A stretch of 64,000 nucleotides of DNA, from NCBI RefSeq assembly GCF_905163445.1, contig NC_053197.1, forward strand, positions 2,232,001 through 2,296,000, given 5' to 3'. The notes below the pieces were generated by a model, which was not told where the DNA came from, did not search any database, and saw only the letters and a program-made list of their open reading frames with translations. Source of the stretch: Pararge aegeria (Eukaryota; Arthropoda; Insecta; Lepidoptera; Nymphalidae). Shown here piece after piece: positions 18,814 to 29,189 of this stretch (the first letter of the stretch is position 1; each line of letters begins with the position of its first letter). Made by a program: the position numbers and the translations under genes.

Positions 18814-19050
18814 TTTAAGTAGGAGGTCCCGGGTTCGGTTCCTGGCAGGGCAATTCGGGAATTTATAATTTCTTAGTTTTCTCTGGTCTGGTCTGGTGGA
18901 AGGCTTACCTAGGCTAGTTACCATCCTACCGACAAAGACGTGCCGCTAAGCGATTTAGTGTTCAGTTGCGATGTCCGGGAGAAACCGATTAGGGGTGTGA
19001 CTACCATACTCCCTAACAAGTTAGCCCACCTACCCACCACTAATAGTGCA
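18814..19050 (+). mobile_element. SINE-C copy lacking head and tail
   Basis: B box GGGTTCGGTTCCTGGCAGG, TCTCTGGTCTGGTCTGGTGG, ACAAAGACGTGCCGCTAAGC, GGGAGAAACCGATTAGG, CCCTAACAAGTTAGCCC. The tRNA-like A-box part before AAGTAGGAGG is missing. Confidence 0.8.
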
Positions 19051-20326
19051 CTGTTCATTGTTCATGCATTGTCTTATTCTTCATGGCAGTTTTTCAAACT
19101 ACTACGCGAGCGAAGATACTGGTGAAACCTAGTGTCACTATAAAATAACTTCATATTTACATGACAAGCTATCATTTTTTAGCATTGTTTAAAATATACC
19201 TATAGAAAATAAATGAACACAAGGAACTTTACTTCCTTGTGTTATTAATAAATATTCGTGTGTTAATTGTGATTTGTGACAGTTTTGCGATTAATAACGT
19301 AGTTCACATTTTTGTATTGCGAAAAGTTTTTAAGCATGACGCACTACATGGATATACGGGCGGAAGCACACAAAATTATTTTAAAATTCCCTACACAGCC
19401 GCTGTGTGTTCAACGTTTTAGTTTATCTTTTACTAGCTCTGCCTATATATAAAAGTTGTGTATACTGTATCCATACTAAAGTTATGATTGCAAAAGTTGA
19501 TGCGTCAAAGAAGGACATAACTACTAACAGACTCATAACCATATTAGTAAGTTTTTCGCTAAAAAAATTAATTAATTACTATTAAAACTTAATAAAGTAT
19601 TTGCATAAAAAAACTCATTTTATTTTACTTACAAGAGGTAAGGTCAAAGGGGTTGAGAATTGCAATATGAAATGCGAATTCATATTGCATGAAACACAGT
19701 TTAAGCGTATAAAAACATTTCCGATCCGGAGCAATGAGACAGTCAACAAAAAAATTAAAATTAATATTATCTTACATTAATTATTAAACAATTATTTTAC
19801 TTTAAAATAACGAATACAAGTCTAATATTAATTAATTATTGGATTACGTATTTTGTCACTGTAAGGTAGTTTTAGTAGAACATGTTATCATTACGATTAA
19901 TTCATACGGGACGATTATTATTAGTGAAATATCAGAAATGCTGAGTTTTCCAGTATTTTTCGTAAGACAGCAAGGACACCAGCGACTGAGACAGCACAGT
20001 GCTTGCTCTTTGTCTTACTAGCATAATCAACTGTGAAAAATTTGAGCCATTCATTTCCACTTTATTATACTTATTTATAAGATCTAAATTATTTAAAAAA
20101 AAAAGCTCTGTCCACCCAGAGTTCTGTGTGTTCAGTGCTTTAATATCACAATTAAAAAATCCGTCGCTTTTGGCGTTAAATACAATAATGATAATGAAAT
20201 TAAACTGATATAGTTGTTCCCGCAGAATATATAGTAATTTCCCTATACGATGCGACAAATGTAAACAAAATGTGTAAATATTTTCCGCACACAAATATTT
20301 ATACGAAATTTTCATATGAACGAATA
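19051..20326. other. No gene supported; one 133-codon frame
   Basis: Minus-strand frame 19932-20333 is long for AT-rich sequence but rich in Ile, Asn, Lys and Tyr, with no motif or neighbouring evidence; I do not call it a gene. A perfect 11-bp hairpin (TGCAATATGAA / complement) is at 19661-19689. Confidence 0.4.
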
Positions 20327-20465
20327 CAAACAAGTCCCCGCTAATGGTGGCATTAAATGCAACATTTTACGTTCAAAAGTACTCCAGCGAGCACGAATAG
20401 CACTCCGCAAGTGTTTACAATGTAGCTACCGGAGATAACATACTTACTGAGCGTGCGTATTACCA
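20327..20465 (+). repeat. Interspersed repeat T, copy 2
   Basis: Direct-orientation partner of 18243-18380, about 2.1 kb away, sharing GCACTCCGCAAGTGTTTACA exactly. Confidence 0.6.
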
Positions 20466-20605
20466 GTTAGTATCACAATCTAGTTTAATACTGCTGACTA
20501 TGTAATTGTGTTTAATTGCATGAAACCGGCTACGTTAGCGACAGCTAGGAAAATGCTCAATGAAAATGATCAAACTCTTACATAGTTTACGCAGAGATCT
20601 TTTTG

Positions 20606-20868
20606 TTGACAGCCGGTTGGCGCAATGGCGACTCTTCCTTCTGCATCTAAGACCGTTGGTTCGATTCCCATAACTGGAAAAATTTTTGTGTGATGAACAT
20701 GAATGTATTTCTGTGTCTGGTTTATAATATACTCATAAGTTTTTATGTGTATGATATTCATAAAAATATTCATCAGCTTTCATAGTACTCATAATACAAG
20801 CTACGGTTACTTTGGGGCTAGATGGCGGCGATGTGTAATGTGGTAGTATATTTATTTTTTTATTATTC
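20606..20868 (+). mobile_element. SINE-A copy, full length
   Basis: Head CCGGTTGGCGCAATGGCGAC, B box GGTTCGATTCCC, body GTGTGATGAACATGAATG, CTTTGGGGCTAGATGGCGGC, tail GTAGTATATTTATTTTTTTA. Head carries several changes, including a lost run before GACTCTTCC. Confidence 0.9.
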
Positions 20869-20916
20869 TATCCGTTGAACAGCTCTAAGCAATATTTAAA
20901 TAAATGAAGGTTTTGA

Positions 20917-21170
20917 TGACCTCCCTGGTGCAACGGTGAGCGCTGTGAATTAAAGTAGGAGGTCCCGGGTTCGATTCCCGGCAGTGGCGATTTAATTTAT
21001 AATTTCTGAATTTTCTCTGGTCTGGTCAGGTCGAGGCTAGTTACCTTACCGACAAAGACGTGCCACTAATCGACTTAGTGTTCCGGGTGACTACGCGTAG
21101 AAACCTCGTAGAGGTGTAACTACCTTATTCCTTAACAGGTTAGCCCGCTACCACTAGTTCTCATTTTTCA
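20917..21170 (+). mobile_element. SINE-C copy with complete tRNA-like head
   Basis: Reference copy for the family: CTCCCTGGTGCAACGGTGAG (A-box region), GGTCCCGGGTTCGATTCCCG (B box), TCTCTGGTCTGGTC, ACAAAGACGTGCC, TAACAGGTTAGCCCGCTACC. The 3' tail is missing after CCACTAG. It faces another SINE-C at 21231. Confidence 0.9.
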
Positions 21171-21230
21171 TTGTGAGAGGAGACCCCTGGTAGTGAACAG
21201 TGATGGGTATTTTCTGAAATACTCGTAATC

Positions 21231-21425
21231 TTTCTTTATTCCACTACAAGTTAGCCCTTGACTGCAATCTCTAAGATGGTAGCGGGCTAACCTGTTAGAG
21301 TATGGTAGTCATACCCCTAATCGGTTTCAACGCGACATCGCACCGGAACACTAAATCGCTTAGCAGCACGTCTTCGTGGGTAGGGTGGTAACTAGCCACG
21401 ACCGAAGCCTCCCACGAGACAATCA
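21231..21425 (-). mobile_element. SINE-C 3' half, inverted to its neighbour
   Basis: TTCCACTACAAGTTAGCCCT, GATGGTAGCGGGCTAACCTG, GACATCGCACCGGAACACTA, GCCGAAGCCTCC-like end. With 20917-21170 it forms an inverted pair about 60 bases apart. A deletion removes the GATGATGCAGTC block. Confidence 0.85.
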
Positions 21426-22138
21426 ATCTTTAGTAAAACTTTTCTTTCATTAGTACTTTTTATCACTCATCGACCACTGATATACAATTGTAATAGACGA
21501 TTTAGGGGTTTAATAAGAGCACTGATAATCCTTAAATGGATAAACAAAAATGTATTAAACGTAATAAGAAAAAATCGCAATTAAAACACTTTCGTATAAA
21601 ATAAACTGCATTCAAATAGTTCATTTGTTTGCATACACATCGACAGACCGACCGACTTAGTGGGCAAACATTGCTCTTTTTGGTTTAAAAATACTTAGCG
21701 GATTCTCACTTAAAACTTGTCGGATTAAGCCAGCTTTTTCTTTACGTTAGGTCAAAACACGAAAGTCTAATTAAGAAACTTCTCGTTTTTACTAACTGAC
21801 GCCACTATTCGAGTTTGCCAAACCGAGCTACTGTAATTGTTCTAATGGGACGTTCCGAACTAAGAACCTCTAGTTTTACTTATAGTATCTTACTACTCTT
21901 ACCAGTTTTAATAAATGTAGAAGATTATTGAAGATATAACTGGTATTATCACAATTTTTACTTTTTTTTTATTATTTTTTCTAGTACTAATCTAACTCTT
22001 AAAAAAAAAAGAAAATAAAAATTCAACTAAAAAATAGAAAATAATTGTTTCAAAATTTGAATTAAGAATAATACGTTATTCATAAGATTTTTTTTTATTG
22101 TAATAAAAGCGTGGGGTGCAATCGTTTCAGTTTATTAT
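21426..22138. other. No gene or repeat recognised
   Basis: AT-rich, including long A and T runs near 21970-22020. No frame or family landmark. Confidence 0.45.
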
Positions 22139-22316
22139 CTAGAACTGTCAGGCATGCAGGTTTTCTCACGATGTTTTCCTTCACCGTTGAAGCAAGTGAT
22201 ATTTTAATTACTTAAAACGCACATAACTTAGAAAAGTTAAAGGTGCGAGCTGGGATTCGAACTCGGTCCTTGGAAAGTGAAGTAGAGCTCCTACGCAATG
22301 CGCTATCACCGCTTTA
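22139..22316 (-). mobile_element. SINE-B 5' half
   Basis: Includes the head (GGTGATAGCGCATTGCGTAG in complement), B box GATTCGAACTC, and CACGATGTTTTCCTTCACCG. The (GAT) tail half is missing. A SINE-A 3' half follows at once. Confidence 0.85.
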
Positions 22317-22317
22317 T

Positions 22318-22445
22318 ACTGGGAGTTTATATGTATATTAAAAGTATGTATGTATTATTCATAAATATATTAATCAGTTATCTTAGTACCATAACACGTG
22401 AGCCACGCTTAGTTTGGGGCTAGATGGAGATATTTGTATTGGTTT
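22318..22445 (+). mobile_element. SINE-A 3' half
   Basis: GTTTATATGTATATTAAAAG, ATCTTAGTACCATAACACGT, GTTTGGGGCTAGATGGAGAT. Truncated at the 5' side where the SINE-B head lies. Confidence 0.8.
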
Positions 22446-22446
22446 C

Positions 22447-22637
22447 TTTCATTTATTGATTTTCATCAAGGAAATTTTACACAGGACATAGCTCTTTTGT
22501 AGAACGTTCAAAACTCCACGATTCCGGGCCGCCTTCATCCAGCAGCTCCCCGCGTCTCGCTTGATGTCGTCTGTCCACCTGATTGGGGGTTGACCAACGC
22601 TGCGTTTACCGGTGCAGGGTTGCCACTCCAACACATT
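22447..22637 (-). mobile_element. LINE-D 3' fragment (RTE-like)
   Basis: The 61-codon minus frame reads LEWQPCTGKRSVGQPPIRWT and DDIKRDAGSCWMKAARNRGV, the RTE closing region. Start and stop are artefacts of truncation. Abuts the SINE-A. Confidence 0.8.
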
Positions 22638-23340
22638 TAAAAATAAAAAAAAACATGCCTGAGGGACTCCCCATTGACCTATTTACACATATTTATTATT
22701 TTTTATTCCATATTTATAGGCAGTTTTTCACCATCTTCTTGGTTGTCAATAGTTAATTTGTAAGAAAAAAAAAATTTTTTAGCATGTCTCAAACCATTTA
22801 ATCACACAAAGACATGCATACAGTTACGTAACATACCCAACTGTGCAACTGAAACAATTCATAAAAGGTCAAAAATAAAAACAAACAATGAGCCATTCAA
22901 AGATGTAAGTTTCGCTTTTTAGTATTGCATGCAGTACTGCTTTTATGAGAAATGTAGGTTATACCGCTTTGCATTGAATGCGATTATACAATATGGCGCA
23001 GCTGAGAGCCCTGGAGGGGAAACAATTGCTGTGTGCTTTATTACTATGTACTTTTGCACGACGTGAGCAAAAAATTGCTTAGCGCGAGTTCGCAATAAAA
23101 ATGGTAAAAAACGCGCGTTTGAAATTCTGGGTATGTAACGGGATCGGGTATACATATTTAAAAGAGGCTTTTAAATTTACACGCTTTAGAGTTAAACAAC
23201 ACCTATCGTTATATTAAATGTCACTGCAGCCTAAAGGGAAAAACTCCTTTCCTTTCGGAAGTACTGAGTTCGAATTCCCTGCAGTTATCTTTTCGGATAG
23301 TGATGGAGTAGAATAGCAAAACTTTATTGCATCAAACCTT
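22638..23340. other. No gene recognised
   Basis: Unique-looking sequence. Frames at 22943-23155 and 23214-23414 lack motifs; the second overlaps the SINE-A head and its tRNA-like residues. Confidence 0.4.
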
Positions 23341-23342
23341 AA

Positions 23343-23612
23343 TTGACGCCCGATTGGCGCAGTGTGCAGTGACCCGGCTTCCTGAGTCCAAGGCCGTGGG
23401 TTCAATTCCCACAACTGGAAAATGTTTGTGTGAAGAACATCAATGTTTTTCAGTGTATGTTTGTTTATATGTATATTATAAGTGTATATGTATACTATTC
23501 AAAAAATTATTCATCAGTTATTTCAGTACCCATAATACACTACACGCTTACTTTGGGGACTAGAGGGCGATGTGTGTATTTAGTATAGTATAGTATAGTA
23601 GTATATTTATTG
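23343..23612 (+). mobile_element. SINE-A copy, full length
   Basis: Head CGATTGGCGCAGTGTGCAGT, B box GGTTCAATTCC, body TTTGTGTGAAGAACATCAAT, GCTTACTTTGGGGACTAGAG. A (TATAG)n run has grown at 23580-23603 within the tail. CAAAACTTTAT occurs on both sides (23307 and 23596 areas), but the left one is about 25 bases from the SINE start, so it is not a clean target duplication. Confidence 0.9.
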
Positions 23613-23720
23613 CAACAAAACTTTATAGACACCAAAAATTCATTTTATTGCAAGAAACAATACAAGGAAAGCAGAAATAGTACTTAGTGCTAGGGTGCAT
23701 AGGCGGCTTTATCAGTATGT
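23613..23720 (-). mobile_element. LINE 3' end (family Y)
   Basis: CAATACAAGGAAAGCAGAAA, TACTTAGTGCTAGGGTGCAT and GGCGGCTTTATC match the 50455-50580 copy (GTACATAGTGCTAGGGTG, GGCCCTATGCC). In complement it reads like a LINE 3' UTR ending in AATAAAGTTT. Confidence 0.55.
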
Positions 23721-24285
23721 CACCTGCAGCCTGTTCTATTTTTTTCCTTATCCTAAGGCTCCCTAGCATAGATAGCTATTAAGCGATAAGTTCAATTTGA
23801 TTCTACTTCTTGCATCATATCTGTTTATTCTTGTAGATATGGCATTTCATTTGCTCATTTCTTCGACTTCTTTGACTTTCTTCGACGCACTGTGTTTTGA
23901 TACGGTTTAAGTTGTAGAATACCCTACCAACAATATAGTGTTTTACCGCATACCTACATTGCGAGCATGATGATTGTTGTTTCGTTTTATCTTAGTACCT
24001 ATTTAAATACCTAAAATGTCATTATGACAAGTTGACAAGCCTTGAGGGTGCGAAGAACCTATAGAATATGTTAAATTTTTGTTTGAATAAATAAATTTAA
24101 AAAATATAAATATATAATATAATATCCTTAAATTGGTTGTGGTGTACAAAAAACAGTACAAAATTGTAATGAAAATAAGTACAAGGTTTTGAAAGCATTA
24201 CTCATACTTCTGTAGTATTTATTATATTTTGACGGACTTTTCGCCGGCACTGAAATAATATTCTTGTACTAAGGCTCCAGGAGAA
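23721..24285. other. No gene recognised
   Basis: AT-rich sequence without landmarks; no frame over 60 codons. Confidence 0.45.
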
Positions 24286-24595
24286 GAAGCGGTGATAGCG
24301 CGTTGTGTAGGAGCTCGACTTCACTTTCCGGGGGCCGAGTTCGAATCCCAGCACGCTCCTCTAACTTTTCTAAGTTATGTGCGTTTTAAGTAATTCAAAT
24401 ATCACTTGCTTCAACGGTGAAGGAAAACATCGTGAGGAAACCTGCATGCCTGAGATATCTACATAATGTTCTCGAAAGTGTGTGGAGTCCACCAATCCGC
24501 ACTGGGCTAGCGTGGCTAACTACGGCTTCAACCCTTTCTCATTGGGGAGGAGATCCGTGCTTTGTAGTGGGCCGGTAATCGGTTGATGTGATGAC
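24286..24595 (+). mobile_element. SINE-B copy, full length (reference copy)
   Basis: AGCGGTGATAGCGCGTTGTG head, GGGCCGAGTTCGAATCCCAG B box, GTTATGTGCGTTTTAAGTAA, GAAGGAAAACATCGTGAGGA, TGTGGAGTCCACCAATCCGC, CCGGTAATCGGTTGATGTGA. Best preserved plus-strand copy. The tail is only one or two GAT units. Confidence 0.95.
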
Positions 24596-24895
24596 CAAGG
24601 CTAAATGACCTTAGATCATCCATATCGGAAGCAATTTAAATTTATCAATACAATTTTATCAATATTCAAATTCCCCCGATATTAGTCGATTATTCGTCCA
24701 TTCAACGGATGTTACATCAGCTTAAAAAGGGAATTGTGTTCCCATTGTCCTGTTACGACAATGCCTTTTCACGTAGTCCGCGTAACAAAATGTTGAAAGA
24801 GGCCTGTAGCAAATTTATTCTACAAATTACACAGCACTCATCTATCAAATAACGCGGAATACGGTAAAGGCTGTATATGTTTCATGCGCATATAT

Positions 24896-25395
24896 AGAAT
24901 TCAAATTCAAATTAAAATCTATTTTTACGTGATTGTAGGTTAACAAATTTGATGTTATAATAAAACATAACAAGTTCCGTGCTACAATCTAGCCATTCAT
25001 GGGTGGCATGCAAATTATACCAACACCTTAATTATAAAATTATTTTTCCATTTTATACAAAATTTCAGTAAATTAAGGCATCAAAACTGTAAAATTAAAT
25101 AGCAATGTCAACTTAAAATTAAATAATATGAAGTAAACCAAAATATAAACCTAGAAACACAATTATTTAAACCTTGAGTTTTAGATATTCGTCTACTGAA
25201 TAATACTGACGAAGCATGAGCCATTCAATAATTTTAATCTTAAATTTACGCAGAGGTATGTCAATTAAAGTATTTGGTAATTTGTTATAAATTGTTATTG
25301 CCATACAATAAACATTTCTTTTATATAAAGTGAGGTTAACTTTGGGCCATACTAATCTATTACCACGCCTACAATCCTTAGAAAAGTTCAGAAAT
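24896..25395 (-). mobile_element. LINE-E3 3' end with 73-codon C-terminal frame
   Basis: An open minus frame of about 73 codons ends at the stop at 25167-25169. It reads RRGNRLVWPKVNLTLYKRNV, AITIYNKLPNTLIDIPLRKF, QYYSVDEYLKLKV. This fits the LINE closing pattern YNKLP...PLxKFK...YYxxxEY. The 3' UTR runs to a CAAATTCAAATT-type tail at 24898. It is 5'-truncated at the E1 copy beginning 25396. Confidence 0.7.
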
Positions 25396-25526
25396 CCTTT
25401 GTGGGTATGGGTATATACTTTTATAACATGTTGCCGAAGGTGATACTAGATCTTCCTTTGCCTAAGTTTAAACAATATATTAAAACATATTTAACCAATC
25501 GTGGTTACTTCACGATTGTTGAATTC
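25396..25526 (+). mobile_element. LINE-E1 coding end, left part
   Basis: Reads FYNMLPKVILDLPLPKFKQY and IKTYLTNRGYFTIVEF before being cut by an inverted LINE-E2. The remaining part resumes at 26131. Confidence 0.8.
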
Positions 25527-26130
25527 CAAAGTCAAAGTCAAAAATATCTTTATTCAAGTAGGCCCATAGGTGGCACTTTTGATGCGTACATAAGAATTAC
25601 ACGGTAGTGAGATGATGGCGATAACCACATTCGTAAACTTAAAACTAAAGCTACGAGGGTTCCAAACGCGTCCTGGTCTAAGAAGAAACCCACAACAAAC
25701 TTAGCCGGGTGTTTTTTTTTTTTTCAATATCACCATCTCACAATGTCATTTAAAATTATTAGAAGAGCAACCTGGTTAGAGCAATAATTTACACCCAAGC
25801 TTTTTTAAATAAATAATAAATAAATAAATATACTACGACAATACACACATCGCCATCTAGCCCCAAAGTAAGCATAGCTTGTGTTATGGGTACTAAGATG
25901 ACTGATGAATAATTATATGAATAATATACATAAATACTTATAATATATAGATAAACACCCAGACACTGAAAAACATTCATGTTCATCACACAAACATTGT
26001 CCAGTTGTGGGAATCGAACCCACGGCCTTTGCTCAGAGAGCAGGGTCGCTGCCCACTGCGCCAATCGGCCGTCATTTTTATCGATTACGTAGTCCTTTAT
26101 ACTATAATAGGACTTTTCTATAAGCTTACG
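25527..26130 (-). mobile_element. LINE-E2 copy, itself split by SINE-A
   Basis: In complement: a (CAAAGT)n tail at 25527, GGCCCATAGGTGGCACTTTT, TAGTGAGATGATGGCGATAA, AGGGTTCCAAACGCG, then the coding-side segment ending with the complement of CGTAAGCTTATAGA near 26130. SINE-A at 25806-26073 interrupts between AAGCTTGGGTG and ATCGATAAAA, which are contiguous in the copy at 42755. Confidence 0.8.
25806..26073 (-). mobile_element. SINE-A copy, full length
   Basis: AAATAAATAAATAAATATAC tail, CATCGCCATCTAGCCCCAAA, B box GGGAATCGAACCC and head CTGCGCCAATCGGCCG. Close to consensus, so relatively young. Inserted in LINE-E2. Confidence 0.95.
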
Positions 26131-26270
26131 TTTAACGACAAGGCTGCTTGGAAGCAGGCCACTGCGCTCTCATCTCCCACAAAACAGAAACAGTCACTAC
26201 GAACAGACTGACTTGGCGTTTCAAAAGTGCTTATAAACTAGGCCTACTTTTGAATTTAGAATGATGAAAA
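26131..26270 (+). mobile_element. LINE-E1 coding end, right part
   Basis: Continues the 25396 copy: NDKAAWKQATALSSPTKQKQ, then the CACTACGAACAGACTGACTT 3' UTR block and CCTACTTTTGAATTTAG. Much of the usual 3' UTR is deleted. Confidence 0.75.
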
Positions 26271-26317
26271 TTAATTTTGCGCGTGAAACTACAACTTTTA
26301 TATATTAGATAAGGACT

Positions 26318-26945
26318 TCATCATCATCATGTCAACCAATCGACGTCCACAGAGGTCTTATGTAGGGAGTTCCACAATACACGGTCCTGAGCCGCTTGCC
26401 TCCAGCGGCTCCCAGCGATTCGCCTGATGTCATCCGTCCACCTCGTTGGGGGCCGACCTACGCTGCGTTGACCGGTACGGGGTCGCCATTCCAGCACCTT
26501 AAGACCCCAACGTCCATCGGTTCTCCGTGCTATGTGCCCTTCCCACTTCAGCTTCGCGACTCGCTGAGCTATGTCGGTAACTCTAGTTCTTCTACGAATC
26601 TCCTCATTTCTGATTTGATCACGTAGAGATACTCCTAGCATAGCTCTCTCCATCGCTCGCTGAGTGACTCTGAGCCTTCTTATGAGGCCCATAGTTAGCG
26701 GCCATGTCTCAGTTCCGTAAGTCATCACTGGCAACACGCACTGTTCGAAGACTTTAGTCTTCAGGCACTGAGGGATTTGGACGAGAAGATGTCACGAAGT
26801 TTCCCGAACGCTGCCCATCCGAGTTGGATTCGGCGGTTCACCTCTTTCTCGAAATTTGACCTACCTAACTGGATCGTGTGTCCTAGGTATATGTGCTCAT
26901 CTACAATTTCTAGTAGATTAGGACTTATTTATTATTTATTGGGAA
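26318..26945 (-). mobile_element. LINE-D fragment (RTE-like), 136-codon frame
   Basis: The upstream part reads LGRSNFEKEVNRRIQLGWAA and FGKLRDIFSS. A one-base deletion near 26775 (GGGATTTGG; the 54100 copy has GGGATTTTGG) shifts frame. The frame then runs LPVMTYGTETWPLTMGLIRR, RAMLGVSLRDQIRNEEIRRR, HIARRTDGRWGLKVLEWRPR, RSVGRPPTRWTDDIRRIAGS, to the stop near 26327. The 3' end is CATGATGATGATG. Longest LINE-D copy here. Not active. Confidence 0.85.
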
Positions 26946-26994
26946 GTTCTAGTAGTATTAGAGCTTTTAGCGACAGAGCTTCTCCAGGGATGTA

Positions 26995-27170
26995 CTACCG
27001 TTATGCCTTTTTGTGCCGCTAAGCAGCATTGTTGCAATGCTGTGTGTGTGGTCTAAAGGGTGACGGTGTATTTACATTCACAGGTTTTACACCAAGTTCT
27101 CTGGCACGTTGCAGGACGTGTTTCTTGCATACCCTGTAAAGTGTCGGTTTGTTTATATGCGATGGTTTTC
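26995..27170 (+). repeat. Interspersed repeat W, copy 2
   Basis: GTGCCGCTAAGCAGCATTGT, TGCAATGCTGTGTGTGTGGT, GCAGGACGTGTTTCTTGCAT, CCCTGTAAAGTGTCG, GCGATGGTTTTCTAC match the W copies at 46096 and 61625. A minus-strand frame over it is not meaningful. Confidence 0.6.
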
Positions 27171-27410
27171 TACTTTTTTTTTTTTTTTTTATTCCTCTGC
27201 AAGTTATTGTAACGAGCATTCAGGAGCTATTAAGGAGTATTTTTATTTATTGACTTAGAGTATGCCAGTTATATTTAAACCATACGTCGAATCGGTTGTC
27301 TACAAGACATCGTACCGGAACGCTAAATCAATTGCCAAACTGCCAGGAATCGAATAAGGAACCTCCAGCCTAGAACCTCAGCGCTTACCGATGCATCAGG
27401 GAAGTCGTCA
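27171..27410 (-). mobile_element. SINE-C copy, heavily deleted
   Basis: Tail CCTCTGCAAGTTATTG near a T-run, ATCGTACCGGAACGCTAAAT, CCAGGAATCGAATAAGGAAC (B-box region), ACCGATGCATCAGGGAAGTC head. The middle carries unrelated TATTTTTATTTATTGAC sequence. Confidence 0.7.
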
Positions 27411-27423
27411 AAAAGTATTTGGC

Positions 27424-27560
27424 TTACCAATTAGGGTTATGGTTATTAACCCCGTACCCCCAATAGTTTCGCGCGGCATCGTACCGAAACGTTAATCGCT
27501 TGTCAGCACGTCTTTGTCAGTAACCAGCCACAATCGAAGCCACTTGCCAGCTTTTGAGCT
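27424..27560 (-). mobile_element. SINE-C middle fragment
   Basis: CCCCAATAGTTTCGCGCGGC, ATCGTACCGAAACGTTAATC and GTCTTTGTCAGTAACCAGCC are body blocks in minus order; it starts only 13 bases after the previous copy. Confidence 0.7.
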
Positions 27561-28109
27561 TCTCACGGTTTTGATTAATAGCATGCATGTGTTAAATCTC
27601 TGCCACAATCCTAGAGGACGTGTTAGCGGTTACACTGAATTCACCACCAATTAGTAAGTATGTTGAGGTGTTCGGCTATAGCTATATGTTAATAATTCAC
27701 ACCGATAGTATAAATGCAATAGTGTGTATCTGTTTGTTTGTTCCTGAAAGTCTAAACCTAGCAGTGGAACGTTCTAAATAATCATTATATCTTCAGATTA
27801 GTATATAAAAAGTTATAGCCCGCGGTCTTTGTAAGCGTCTATTACGGTTTTTTAAATGTCTCGTGGGGACCGTTAGTTAGCCTATGTTGCTCTCCGTCCT
27901 TTGACCTAACTCTCATGTTAGGTGGCTCATTAAGGTCGTGAAGGTAACACAAACAAACAAAAACGCTTTCGCATTTTTAATAATAATAGCCTCATGTAAT
28001 GGATACTCAATCCAGTCAACTAACTACCTTATACCGTCGTCTGTTAGAATCTTATCAAGCTAACTGATAATTAGGACTCTGTCCAGTGAGCTCCAAGATA
28101 CGTCAGAAA
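27561..28109. other. No gene; possible old repeat near 27700-27965
   Basis: TATCTGTTTGTTTGTTCCTG and ACAAACAAACAAAAACGC resemble the flanks of lepidopteran Helitron-like repeats, but no consistent family match can be made by eye. Confidence 0.35.
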
Positions 28110-28640
28110 TGACGTCATCCATCGAGATACCAGGACGCTTACCGTGGAAGTTACGTCCGCACAGTCAAACGCCGCGCGTTCGCTCGTGCGGATTGCGGGT
28201 CGTGCGAACTCCTACACGGAATAGCCCCAGCGCTTGACAGACCTATAACAGGGCGTCTACTGCCTCGAGATCTCCTCCAATCACCCCCGCCAACGCGAAG
28301 GCAAAATTGGATACATCGATGACGCGAGGCCCATCAGATTTAACAGCGCGCGCCGGCGACGAATTTGCTGACAGTAACGCGGGGAGTTACACGGACATTG
28401 CACGAGCACAACAAACGAATAGGCTCAAAGCCAATGATGGCGGGCCTTAGCCCCTACAAAGGGGCTAAAACAAATAATACCAGGGCAGCATAGTTGCCCT
28501 GCGAACATGCCCGGGTAATGCGGCGGAGCCTGTAGGCCCGAATCCCCGACCGGCCTATCAGCCGCTTGGAGATGACCCACACGGGCATTTGCCAGATAAT
28601 ATACAAATAAGTCGCAAATAAAATAATATTGCAATTACAA
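28110..28640. mobile_element. GC-rich island, probably part of an unclassified retroelement
   Basis: About 500 bases with far higher G+C than the flanks (GCGCGCGCCGGCGACG, ATGCCCGGGTAATGCGGCGG, CCCGACCGGCC). One plus frame is open for about 65 codons to a stop near 28312 and includes RTVKRRAFARADCGSC and ALDRPITGRLL; a minus frame spans 28425-28634. The end, ACCCACACGGGCATTTGCCA then AT-rich CAAATAAGTCGC, recalls a lepidopteran repeat but I cannot name it. It could be a LINE 5' or ORF1 segment. Confidence 0.4.
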
Positions 28641-28708
28641 ATTGAAATATAAACTATCCTTAAGTTGGAACGTCCCTGAAACTACTACTAGATATGTGCA
28701 CTTTCGGT

Positions 28709-28953
28709 CCAGTAGAGGGCACTGGTATCCTCCCACAATATGAAGAGATTAGGCCGGGGTCCACCGCGTCCCAGTCCGGACTGGTAGACTCCACACACCT
28801 TTGCAAATATACGGTTTCCTCACAATGTTTTCCTTCACCGTTGAAGCAAGTGATATTTAAATTGGAGAAAAAAGTTAGAGTTGCGTACTGGGATTCGAAC
28901 TCGGCCCCCCGAAAGTGAAGTCGAAGTCATACCCACTGTGCTATCACTACTTC
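28709..28953 (-). mobile_element. SINE-B copy, nearly complete
   Basis: CCCACAATATGAAGAGATTA, GTAGACTCCACACACCTTTG, CACAATGTTTTCCTTCACCG, B box GGGATTCGAACTC, head ACCCACTGTGCTATCACT. The (GAT) tail is missing and the CTCTCAGGCATGCAGG block is deleted. Confidence 0.85.
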
Positions 28954-28959
28954 ACTTAG

Positions 28960-29075
28960 AGATACTCCGATCAAACCTCCATCGCCCACTGAATGAATCT
29001 GAGCCTTTTTTTGAGATCCATAATTAGCGACCACGTTTCACAGCCATCCAATATCACTGGCAACACGCACTTTAT
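28960..29075 (-). mobile_element. LINE-D fragment
   Basis: Minus strand encodes the LPVI...RLRFIQWAMEV region (complement of CATCGCCCACTGAATGAATC and CACTGGCAACACGCACTTT). Very decayed, with no 3' end. Confidence 0.65.
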
Positions 29076-29189
29076 CTACATAAACACTCCTTAAGCGCGA
29101 AGGTAAAATCATCTGCACGCTTCAGTTTTTGTTCTACTATATTCTATATATTAAATCTATTTCAATAAATATAACTATGTAATTTACAT

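Noticed and set aside
19932..20333. 133-codon minus-strand gene
   Set aside because: Composition is that of AT-rich chance frames, with no motif, no start context and no neighbouring evidence.
23300..23612. Target duplication CAAAACTTTAT around SINE-A
   Set aside because: The left copy is about 25 bases from the SINE start, so it does not abut the insertion; similar AATAAAGTTT sequence is part of a LINE 3' end here.
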